Shown here: positions 54,975-64,000 of the stretch, in pieces
Layout: every line of letters starts with the position of its first letter
How positions within the stretch are numbered: the stretch's first letter is position 1
DNA from: Hydnum rufescens UP504
Lineage: Eukaryota; Basidiomycota; Agaricomycetes; Cantharellales; Hydnaceae
Reading direction: 5' to 3'
Length of the DNA stretch: 64,000 nt
Assembly (NCBI GenBank): GCA_014904985.1
Contig: MU128921.1
Coordinates: forward strand, 203,944 to 267,943
Translations under genes and position numbers: made by a program
The notes under the pieces: model-generated
Database searches by the model: none
What the model was told of the DNA's origin: nothing
Seen by the model: only the letters and a program-made list of their open reading frames with translations

Positions 54975-55715
54975 ACTGCTCATTTTTCCCTTGGTACCAT
55001 TTGATGCACCTTTTTAACAGCTTTCAGGGCATGGTACTTGCAAACAAATACAATAAGAATTGGCTTCAAAAATTGAGAAATACTCCTTCAGAGTATGAAT
55101 CTTGGGAAGATAATGGTACAGGGACTGCAATTTTGATCTTTTCATCATGTGTTTGGTACCATTTGATAGGTATGATTTGTATCTTTCTGGGTGCTGTTGT
55201 TCTGAGTCAATCTGATCAAAACTGACAGAAATTTGAAGGATACTCCTTTAGAGTAGTGCAGCCCCTATCTGGATCATGTGACAGATCCGTGAGTCCAAAA
55301 TTGGAACTAGGCCTGGTCTGCATCATTACATAATCACAATCTGTCACCCTTAAGGCAGTAGGATGGCTTGGAAGAACAAGCAAGCCATACAGTCTTGAAG
55401 AAGAATGGCAAGTTGAATTGCCTTGTCCATAGAAAATGGACTTGATGTAGGGCATAAACTGCCCCTTTTTGATGAGGACTGTTGAAGTCCAATGGACAGT
55501 CAATAAATTGACTGGTGTTCATGGTAAAGGAATGAGGCGATATTGTGAATTGGAAAGGGGTAGGAATCCAATAGATTTCTTGAATAAATGAATGATGATG
55601 GAATTAAATGGGTGGGGTGACAAGTAATTGATTTGTTTGTAAGGAAAATAGGCCTTGGATGAGGTTTTAATGGTGTTGGGATTCATCCCTCCAACACCAT
55701 AATAGGCATTTCCAG
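54975..55715. repeat. Large inverted repeat, left arm
   Basis: It corresponds as reverse complement to 56,326-57,055 over ~0.73 kb. The match runs from TGCTCATTTTTCCCTTGGTACC (only its start shown) near 54,977 to the CCCTCCAACACCAT block at 55,685-55,700. The left arm is almost free of CpG, while the right arm still has many. Confidence 0.8.
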
Positions 55716-55767
55716 TACCATTCAAGGTGGATTTTTAATAGCTTTCTGGTTTCATTGGTTCCAAGCA

Positions 55768-56250
55768 GATTGGATGTGAACTGATGGAGAAATTCATAAA
55801 ATACTGATGGGTGTTGATTCTGATAGTAATATCATTCTGTAGAGTGCAGTTTTGATCTGTTCTTCACATTGCTGGTACCATTAGATGTGTATTTTTAACA
55901 TCTTTCTAGGTGTGATGATTTAAAGAGGATTGGATGTGAACTGATGGAGAAATTCATAAAATACTGATGGGTGTTGATTCTGATAGTAATATCATTCTGT
56001 AGAGTGCAGTTTTGATCTGTTCTTCACATTGCTGGTACCATTAGATGTGTATTTTTAACATCTTTCTAGGTGTGATGGTTCCAAGAGGATTGGATGTGAA
56101 CTGATGGAGAAATTCATTTATTACTGGAAATTTCAGATTTTGATAGTAAAATTGGTCTGGAGAGTGCAGTTTTGGTCTGTTCAGCTTGTGTTTGGTACCA
56201 TTAGAAAGGTGTGAATCGTAGCTCTCCAAGCATTATATGGGCGTACATTT
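55768..56250. repeat. Three tandem ~160-bp repeats
   Basis: GATTGGATGTGAACTGATGG occurs at 55,768, 55,928 and 56,088, exactly 160 bp apart. The first two units are nearly identical over their whole length; the third diverges after about 40 bp. CpG is absent. The array lies in the spacer of the large inverted repeat. Confidence 0.85.
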
Positions 56251-56325
56251 CTGATCAAAACTGACAGAGTTATAGAATGAATTCAGTTTCCACATGTAGC
56301 TGTAATTAATTTTGTAATTGGTCAT

Positions 56326-57055
56326 GTGATCGTTGTTGGAGGGATAAATCCCTACACCATAGAATCCTCATCCAAGGACTATTTTCCCTACAAACAAATC
56401 AATTACATGTCACCCTGCTCATTTAATTCTATTGTCATTTGTTTATTCAAGAAACAATTGGATTCCTACCCCCTTCAAATTCACAATATTGCCTCATTCC
56501 TTTACCATGAACACCAGTCAATTTATTGACTATCTGTCAGACTTCAACAGTCCTCATCAAAAAGGGGCAGTTTATGCTCTACATCAAGTCCATTTTTATG
56601 GACAAGGCAATTCAACTTGCCATTCTTCTTCAAGACTGTATGGCTTGCTTGTTCTTCCAAGCCATCCTACTGCCTTAAGGGTGATGGATTGTGATTATGT
56701 AACAACATGGACTGGGCCTAGTTCTGATTCTGGACTCACGGATCTGTCACATGATCCAGATAGGGGCTGCACTACTCTAAAGGAGTATTTTTCGAATTCC
56801 TCTGTCAGTTGTGATCGGATCGACTCGAAACAACCACTCCCAGAACGATAAGAATCGTACCTATCAAATGGTACCAAACACACGACAAACAGATCAAAAC
56901 TGCGGTCCCTGTAACAATATCTTTCCATGATTCATACTCTGAAGGAGTATTTCTTGAGTTTTGAAGCCAATTCTTATTGGATTTGTTCACAAGTACCACA
57001 CCCTGAAAGCTGTTAAAAATGCACATCGAAAGGTACCAAGGGAAAAATGAGCAGA
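56326..57055. repeat. Large inverted repeat, right arm
   Basis: Reverse-complement partner of 54,975-55,715. It contains CpGs (for example in 56,810-56,910) at positions where the left arm has TG or CA. Confidence 0.8.
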
Positions 57056-58070
57056 CGCGAACTCCATTTTTCACAAGACAACTCCCTCCCCATGACTCCC
57101 CCTTTGCTCCACCATCCAAAATAGTGAATTACTTCCAGCCCTCTTATGTCCGATGGAGAAGACCCTCAGGGTGATCTATTCCACTTTTCCTTAAGGGAAC
57201 TTGTCCAGAATTGAAGGAGGAATAGCATGTAATGTGTTAATCTCCTCTTTTATCTTGAAATTGGAATATCTCCATCAGTTTTGAAGATTTTAACTTCATT
57301 TCTTTTTCTCTATGTGATCCTTGAGTCCGACTTTTTCACTTTTTATTGAGTTGAAGTCTGGATTGTATATTAGGTGCAGCTAGCACACAAATTCAGTAGT
57401 TCTCCCCCTCCCTCCAGTTTGAAGCTTCTTGAACAGCTGCTGGTCCCTGGGTGACTTCTCACTAAAAAAAGTGAATTCTAACTACACTTTGACTAAGGTC
57501 TCAAGAAGGGATTCTTAGGGTGTGGTAATTTGACAGAAACACACATTCTCACTTAATTGCTTGGGCTTTGTTTGGCTCACTGCAATTTCCCCTGTCCAAA
57601 AGACCTTCCTCCACTCAGACCTGAACATCCAGATTAGTTTTGTGATTCCCTCTCTGTCCCTGGCTCAACATCGTGGACTGTAGTTGGATTGGTTGATAAC
57701 CATCCTGCTTACATCATCCAAAGGCTAGAAGTGGTGTAATTTCACATTTTCTGATACTGGATGTTTTTATGTTCCACAGCAGAAAATCCAAAAGTCTGCT
57801 TTTGTATTGTAGTTATGCTCTCAACATTGAGTGCTCTCCACTGTAATGTTGTGAGAAACCTTGAACAGCACTTTGTTGATCTACCAAATAAAGTGCATAA
57901 TGATTCATAACATTGAACAGCTTAGACTAGCCTTGCTCAATTCTGTTTGGGTTGTTGCAAAATTTTTTTTTTGATCATCTATAATTAGGAAAATGGCAAC
58001 TTCCATTCAAAAAAAAAAAGCAAAGTTGGGGGTGAACAGGATTCAGAAATGAGTGTAACTTTTTTTCCTG
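57056..58070. other. CpG-poor non-coding filler
   Basis: No gene seen. The segment before the Myb-like ORF ends in an A run (58,009-58,019). It is probably part of the Harbinger element's left end and older repeats; terminal repeats could not be defined. Confidence 0.4.
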
Positions 58071-59958
58071 ATGGCTGGCAAACATTCCCACTCTGGCTTG
58101 GCACTCCATTTCCAACTGATGGGTGCTGGCTTCACATGCTCTCTGTCAGTCACACTTACCTTTTGTGGCCCACCCATGTTGAACACTGACAACAGTTTGA
58201 CCCTCTTGCTCAATGGCACAGAGCCTGATCTAGAGACAGTATCAGACCATGCAAAGCTGTTTACCTTTGATGCCCCACTAGGCACTGGGGTGGCATATAC
58301 CTCTGGTTTTGACAACCCACCATCAACATACTTGTATCCTCCACATATTGGCACTCCAGGCTATCCCAATCACAGTACTGAGGCCACAGGATCCTCTGGC
58401 ACCTTTCCCATGGGTCCAGTTTATCAGCCAGGCATAGACCTTGGTGGACTTGACCACATCTCAGATGCCAATTCCCCCACCCCTGACCCTCATGAAGTCT
58501 TTTTTACCCCCAGTCCCTCTACCAACACTCATGCTGTGTCACCAGAGCCTGCTGTAGTGTCATATCCAGTGTCCACTTCTGCACCCTCATCCCCAGCTTC
58601 ACTTTCCATATCTATGCCAAAGCATGTCAAAGATCTCTACAAACTCATTGATAATGATGTGGCTCCCAAGTTGTGGCCCAATGACACCTCATCACCACCT
58701 CATTACTGTATTAAAAAAAATAATGAAAGGGCATATGAGAGTTCTTCTGCATGCATGAAGTGCAAACAAGCAGAGAAGGGGTGAGAGGCTGAGAAGTCAA
58801 AAGTGGCTGGTGCGGAGCATGCAGCCCAGGCATTAGCAAAACAGATTACGGAGATCAAAGATACATCTTCAGCTTCACCTAGAGTTAACAAGAAAGGCTC
58901 AAAAAAGGCCAAGATCGAGGTCGGAGACATGCAGCTCAATGAATTTGAAGAGATGGCTGAAGGCAAAGATGTAAGTTCTTCCAGCTTATCATCACTGTCT
59001 ATTATCAGCATTGACATTCTGGCTTTCTAGAATGCATGGACAGATGAACAAGGGGCCAAGCTGCTCAAGTACCTTTGTGATGCTGACAGATGGACAACAT
59101 TCTGTGCTAACCAGGCACAAGGGTTTTGTCGGGTGTGTATGACTTATTTCCTATACAACTAGCTGTTATTCTGACCATCAAAGAATGATATAGGCCACTG
59201 TGCACATGGGAGGTGTTAAAGCAGCCCCTGCAATCTGCTCATGGTTTGATCATGAACTTGGGCATTTCAAATATATAAAAACACTCAAAAACCACACAGG
59301 TGGTGGCAATGGTGATGACATTGGTCAGGAGCTTGATGGTATTGAGAAGGAAGGGTCCGATGACAAACACAAGTGTTCCACTACAGTAATAGCACACTTT
59401 AAGGAGATGGGGTGGTATGCACTCTTTGAGAACTGGTAAGCTCCTTGCTATAGTCATGTTTTCCCTTGCATCAGATGGCCTGACCAATCTCATGTAGCTG
59501 TGGCTCAAAGCCAGACATCAAAAAATCCACAAACCTCAAATCTGGTGTTCAAGGAAAGAAGCATCCTCATATTGGTAACAAGGACCTTGATGATGCCGAT
59601 GATGAAGCCAGCCATGCTGAGGATTCCCTCCCCCATGGGAAATGTTGTTGTCATGCTGCTTGCAGTACAGGGCAAGACATTGTTGATGAGAAAGTATGTA
59701 AATATTGCCTCATTGATTCCTTTCTAACTCCTATCCCAGATGGACATGAGTAGGTGCCAGGTTGAGCTAACAGAGGATATTGGAACAGCCTTCACAAACA
59801 TTGCCAATACCTATGCAATGTCATTCAAGTCACAAGACACAAGGGCCAACTGCAAACTTGATATCAAGCAGCATGAGCAGGGACTGCAGATGATGAACAG
59901 TGCCAACCCTGAGATAGTCAAGATGGGTCTAAGCATCCTTAGGAAACTTCAGCAGTAG
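58071..59958 (+). pseudogene. Harbinger-associated Myb/SANT-like accessory protein, interrupted
   Basis: A Ser/Pro/Thr-rich frame (58,071-58,784) ends in a TGA in the context AEKG(stop)EAEKSKVAG, where CGA is likely ancestral. Then come a Lys-rich linker, WTDEQGAKLLKYLCDADRW (59,040-59,098, a SANT/Myb-like trihelix start), a His/Cys segment with CSWFDHELGHFKYIKTL, and a helical C-terminus (FTNIANTYAMSFKSQDTRAN ... ILRKLQQ) ending at 59,958. PIF/Harbinger transposons encode such a Myb-like partner, which escorts the transposase to DNA and the nucleus. The transposase lies convergent on the other strand. Introns are suggested by ACAACTAG- and TTTCTAG-type acceptors but were not all resolved. 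Confidence 0.65.
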
Positions 59959-60099
59959 CATACATATAATGATGTCATAGATTTTCCTGCATAATATCCC
60001 TAGCCTGCTGCACTCACTGTCCCAGCTGTTGGATAGTCTCTCTAGGAATGTCCTCTTCATCAGCAGAGGGGTTGGCTAGGAATGTCCTCTTCATCCACA

Positions 60100-60655
60100 G
60101 AGGGGTTGGCCATACCTGTAATGAAGTGCCTCCCAGATTCAGGAGGGCACTCGTTGTCGTACTTGGACAAAGCGAGTCAACAGGGGAGGGAGTAGGATAA
60201 GGGAGAATAGGAGAAGAAGGTGTAATCACACTTCCCTCAGCACTAGCTTTGGACAGAGGAGCTGGACACAGAGCTAAGCACTGGCTTTGCTCTGAGTCCA
60301 GGGGAAAAGGTTGCAAGGGAAGGGAGGTCATGATGAAAGGTAGTAAAGTAGTGACTGGCCAAGTGGCACAGTCACTACCTAAGGAGAGGAGGTGGGGTCA
60401 GTAAGAGGAAGGACTATCCTGCTTACTGCTTTCCCTGCTGGTATCCAAAGGTGTAGGTCCCAAGCTAGAGAAAGGCTGGTAGTTAATGGCTACCAGGCAA
60501 GCCAACCAGATAGCTAGATAGAAGCAGAGACAGAGAGGCAGAGATTCACGGTTTCTCACTAGGTGATGAAGATCCGGGCAAAGGTTAACTATTCAATCTT
60601 GGCATATACATGACTTTTGAGTCCAAACTCCCTTATGTAATACACTATATTACAA
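60100..60655. repeat. Inverted homologue of 47.11-47.69 kb
   Basis: It is the non-coding segment between the Myb-like ORF and the transposase, and it matches the earlier segment as reverse complement. A short direct duplication (GGCTAGGAATGTCCTCTTCA-like, near 60,040 and 60,075) precedes it. Confidence 0.75.
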
Positions 60656-62041
60656 TACCCTGCACAAGCTCAGCAAGAGCATTGGAGCTGTTGAAGTCAG
60701 GTATTTCCCAAGGGCTGTCCTGGAGAGTCCTAAAGATGTTTGCTAATATCATTAGGGCCTCTATAGAATGATAGATCTGACAAGTGTCCTTCCCCACCAT
60801 CCACTTCAAAGCAGGAAACCTACCCTTTAGATCTCCAAAGCTATGTTCAACAATAATCCATGCTGATGCATGCATTTTATTGAATGCAGTATGGTTGAAG
60901 TGCTCATCTTGACTGCAAAGCTCAACATCATCAAACCATTGGATTGTATATGGTGTGATCTGGTATCCTATTTGAGGATGTGTAGCATGTAAGTATGGCT
61001 ACCCCTTGCAATAGTGAGTACATACCCTTATCAGCAAGCAGGTACTCATTGGCCTCAAAGAATTTGGGGTGCTCCAACCAGATATCCAACTTCTTGAACA
61101 CAGTGATGTCATTTTGGCTTGCTGGCCAGCCGATGTCATAAGCATCCCCAAAATATACACTGAATATGAAGCACACCCCATAGAATTTCTTGCAGCAATA
61201 GTAATAACTCCCATCCACTGCAGGTACATCAACAAACCAAATGAGTGAGCCATCAATGGCTCCAATTGCCCCCAGAAACCCCTGTTCCCTGAAGGCATCA
61301 TGAATTTTGTCTTGTCTAGCACGATCTGGCCACTTGATAAAGTGAGTACTGAGGTCACCAAGGGCTTGTGTGACACAATCTACATACAGGAAGACAGTAC
61401 TGGCACTGATGTTGCACTGATGGGCAGAATTGAGGTGATGCTGGTTTGAGCCCCTGAAGTGGTGCAGAAATGCAGCCAACTGGACCTTGATGGGTCACTG
61501 GGGTTTATTTCCAGTGGAGCAAAACACCTCGTTGTCATGGAGCAGGTCACAGACAACTGCAAAAGAGCAAGGATTACATCTTGAAAGATCAACAAACATT
61601 TAGTGTATCATTCAAAGCCAAGCATCCATGACCATACCTGAAGAACTGATGGTACCAGGCTTTGTTGTCATGTTGGAGCATCCTCGATAGAGTGTCCTCC
61701 AATTTGAGAATTGAATATGGGCTGCATCCACTGTCACTGCCATCACCATCATAGTCATCATCACCATTCCCATGGACAATTTCACTAGCAAATAGACCAA
61801 GACCAATCAAGAGAAAGACAGAGTCTGGAGACTCAAGAGATGCAGGGTCTTGGGGAAGTATCATTAAGAGCATAGTCAAGAGGCCAATAAGGGCAGTTGG
61901 AGTAAGGAGCCCCATAGAGAGCAAGGAACCCCAACTCACATTTGTGAAAATCAGGGTCACAGATGCTAAAAGTTGACCAAATATTTTGACAATGGTCTGA
62001 ACAATGCTTTGGGCTGTTTGCATTTTCTGCTCACCTTGCAC
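60645..62041 (-). pseudogene. PIF/Harbinger (DDE_Tnp_4-type) transposase
   Basis: Minus-strand blocks: FLHHFRGSNQHHLNSAHQCN, STVFLYVDCVTQALGDL, GAIGAIDGSLIWFVDVP (first catalytic Asp), YFGDAYDIGWPASQNDITVF (second region), NEYLLADKGM (Asp) and, after a break at 60,931, ASAWIIVEHSFGDLKGRFP (catalytic Glu), ending PDFNSSNALAELVQG. This order is that of HARBI1-like endonucleases. The exon upstream (to 62,041) has LEDTLSRMLQHDNKAWYHQF. Frame changes at introns or lesions and strong CpG loss suggest it is inactive, but most of the catalytic core is readable. The partner ORF converges from the left. Confidence 0.82.
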
Positions 62042-63299
62042 AAAAATTTTGTGCCTGACACTTATTTTTAGTGAGGGCTAACTCTGAAAAAATAGTGAAC
62101 CTGAATAGAGCCATCTGAACAGAATTGAGTGAGGCTACTAGGAGAGAGTGGAGAGCTAGAAATTGCACTGGGAACAAGTTGAACAGGGCCTAAGGAAAAA
62201 AAATAACAAGCCACCACATATGTCCTGCCAGCCTTGACCTACACACACTGTGCTGAAGATCCAGGAAAATAGATCTAGGTATCAGCTTAGGGGGCAGAAA
62301 TCTGCAACCTTTTTTTTTTGGCCCAAAACCATGAATTGACTCTAGCTTTGACTGAAATTTTCTCTGAAAATCTGTGAACTGCAGATCAAGGCACCAGTAA
62401 AGCTTGTTCTCATGCTGATTTTGTTACATAACATGTATGCAATCACACATTGAGGATACATTGAGTAGACTAAATACTGATCAGAACTCACTGTGGACCC
62501 ATTCTACTGATGGATTGTAGTCAAATATCACTAGAAAATCTTGGCTGGACCAACTTTGAAGCTGAATTGGATTGAGGGACAGTAAATGACATGCAACTAA
62601 ATAGTCCTTACAATGTTTACATCAGCCCAACTGAGGGCCCAAAGTGCTGTATTGCTCAACTTCCAAAGCCAAGTCCAAAATCAGGACTCAACTTGGGCTT
62701 GAGTCAACTTGAGCTAACAACTTATGATATATTGTTGAAAGATGTTGGAATTGGGGATGGGCAAGCTCTACATTGCTTAGTCAGCATATCCCTCTACATA
62801 GTTTCTTGGGATGTACCAAAGTTCCCTCAAGCATTTGCTTGAGCCCTGATCAAACACTCTATCATTCCTTCTTGTTGCGCAAATCTAAGTGGCTCCACAC
62901 TAATTCTTCAACAAAAGACAGGCTATGGCAGTGACTGAAAAGAGTCTTAGAGCAGAAAGCTACTTGACATAAATACATGTAAACAGTCTCCTCTCAACAT
63001 ATATTTTAGGCTGAGTCTGGATCAAGTCCTGTCAACAAAAGACTTGGCTTGACTTGGCTAAAAAAGGAGTCAGCTCAAGCCCAAGTCTTTGGCAACACTA
63101 CTGACTCTTCAATCCAGCCTAACTTGTGATTATGTAAGACACCAGAATTTCAGATTCCACCCACACCTGGTAGTAGACATCTATTTCATTGGCAAGGGCA
63201 TTTTAGTCCATGGGATTATAATTTGAGCCTATCTTGTGTTGCACTGTTACAATAACAAAAACTGGCCTATTCTCGCCACTTACTGAAACAATAAGAGCC
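62042..63299. other. CpG-poor non-coding region
   Basis: No gene. Repeated words of the type ACTTGGGCTTGAGTCAACTT (62,680 and around 63,040) suggest old repeats. Near 63,300 the base composition returns abruptly to the CpG-normal type. Confidence 0.45.
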
Positions 63300-63568
63300 T
63301 CACTTCAATATTAAGGCTGGGTCACTTATTTTTAATGTCAAAACCACGCCACAATGAGAACGGCTAAGGCAAGAGAGCGAAAGATAGAAACGTAGTGTCT
63401 TGAGATAGATCACGTGGGTGGACACCGGACCGACACTTTTATCAGGGGTCCTTAGGTAATAGAGAACCCGGCGCGAATCATATATTGATTTCACCCACTA
63501 CTGGTAGCGGGAATTATAATAGGTTATAATACGGATTTAATACTAATACCGAGCCTTAACTCCCGAAC

Positions 63569-63743
63569 AAAATGAGCCCATGGAACTTACCGCGAAGCAA
63601 GGACAACACAAGGCGGTGCAAGTTTCATCTCATCCGATCTTCCAATCTACTGATCTGCACAGGTTAGAGAACTATCCTCTTCTCATTTCATACTTTCCTC
63701 CTCACGAATCCAACAGTGTGTGCCCATCATCCCCACCATCCAG
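63569..63743 (+). repeat. 5' flank of the second NLR copy
   Basis: Diverged copy of 42,291-42,445, directly upstream of the start codon. Confidence 0.75.
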
Positions 63744-64000
63744 ATGAAGCGGTCCCTCAAGCCTGGGAAGACTGCTAAAGGCGTCTCCTTGACCATCCTC
63801 CACGCTCTTCACCCCCTCCTCGACGCAATTCCTGTCCCGGGTGCCAAGGCCGGCATTGGCATCCTCCTTGGTGTTGTTGAAGGCATCGATGTCAGCATCA
63901 TATTCCTCTCGTTTTGGAATTATCCCCTCATCGCTCCCCGTGTCCTTCCAGGAGACTTCCCAGAACTCCTCCACGTTGCGAGAGCTAGAAAATCATATTC
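63744..64000 (+). CDS. NLR paralogue, N-terminal helical domain (cut by window end)
   Basis: Exon 1 (63744-63890, 49 codons, same length as in the first copy) encodes MKRSLKPGKTAKGVSLTILH and the glycine-rich end ILLGVVEGID. The intron 63,891-63,951 (GTCAGC..TTCCAG) and the start of exon 2 (ETSQNSSTLRELENH-like: ETSQNSSTL) are collinear with 42,446-42,700. Differences from the first copy are mostly silent or conservative (V to T, D to G), so this copy may be intact. The rest of the gene lies outside the window. Confidence 0.82.
   Translation, partial: MKRSLKPGKTAKGVSLTILHALHPLLDAIPVPGAKAGIGILLGVVEGIDVSIIFLSFWNYPLIAPRVLPGDFPELLHVARARKSY

Noticed and set aside
57910..62140. Terminal inverted repeats of the Harbinger element (CTCAATTCTGTT words near 57,935 and 62,120)
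   Set aside because: The match is about a dozen bases without adjoining similarity or a 3-bp TA-rich duplication; element ends are left undefined.
63702..63974. Minus-strand ORF of 90 residues
   Set aside because: It is antisense to the NLR exon 1 and intron; the same shadow is expected from the first copy.
1..64000. tRNA or rRNA genes
   Set aside because: No stretch with a complete cloverleaf and internal A/B boxes, and no rRNA-like conserved block, was recognised by eye; a tRNAscan run would be decisive.

Overview
The window is nuclear DNA of a filamentous basidiomycete, most likely a wood- or litter-decaying Agaricomycete. Genes are dense and cut by many 50-65 nt introns with CT(A/G)A(C/T)-type branch sites. 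The content fits this group: an AA14-type copper oxygenase, a CAP10/GT90 glycosyltransferase, an F-box-like protein, a short 7-Cys metallothionein, a NACHT-WD40 NLR and a KDZ transposase. No taxon below this level can be named from the sequence alone.

Layout. 0-42 kb is ordinary euchromatin with normal CpG content. In order it holds: an RS-rich protein (-), a secreted AA14-type LPMO (+), an F-box/LRR-like gene (+), a GT90 glycosyltransferase (-), a RibD/Rib2-type deaminase (-), a two-finger C2H2 protein (+), splicing factor SYF1 (+), an L-type cyclin (+), a small membrane protein (-) head-to-head with holocytochrome c synthase (+), a GH88 hydrolase (+), a metallothionein too short for ordinary ORF calling (+), the Rab geranylgeranyltransferase alpha subunit (+) and a DsbA-fold GST-kappa-like protein (-). 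Between them lie stretches of 1-4 kb in which I see no supportable gene.

42.4-46.6 kb is an NLR gene: helical N-terminal domain, NACHT ATPase, then nearly identical 126-nt WD40 repeats. The start of a close paralogue, including its 5' flank, is at the right edge (63.57-64.0 kb). The ~17 kb between them is transposon-derived and mostly CpG-depleted. It contains a KDZ transposase pseudogene, a PIF/Harbinger transposase with its Myb/SANT-like partner, a large inverted repeat and tandem repeats. The CpG depletion already starts in the WD40 half of the NLR.

The most unusual object is a ~4.7 kb insertion (48,874-53,580) that splits the KDZ gene and is flanked by a 10-bp direct duplication. It is a tandem array of ~280-bp units. 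Each unit looks like a short exon ending in one hairpin, followed by a ~110-nt spliceosomal-type intron built round a second hairpin. Hairpin arms differ between units but stay paired. Left-hand units point left and right-hand units point right, and a ~600-bp near-perfect palindrome lies between them. I do not recognise this as a described element.

Caution: several conserved single-copy genes (SYF1, HCCS, GH88, RabGGT-alpha, GT90, GST-kappa-like, NLR) each carry one or two single-base frame breaks, often in homopolymers. Base-level assembly error is more likely than mass pseudogenisation. Gene models below are hand-built from splice signals and family conservation.
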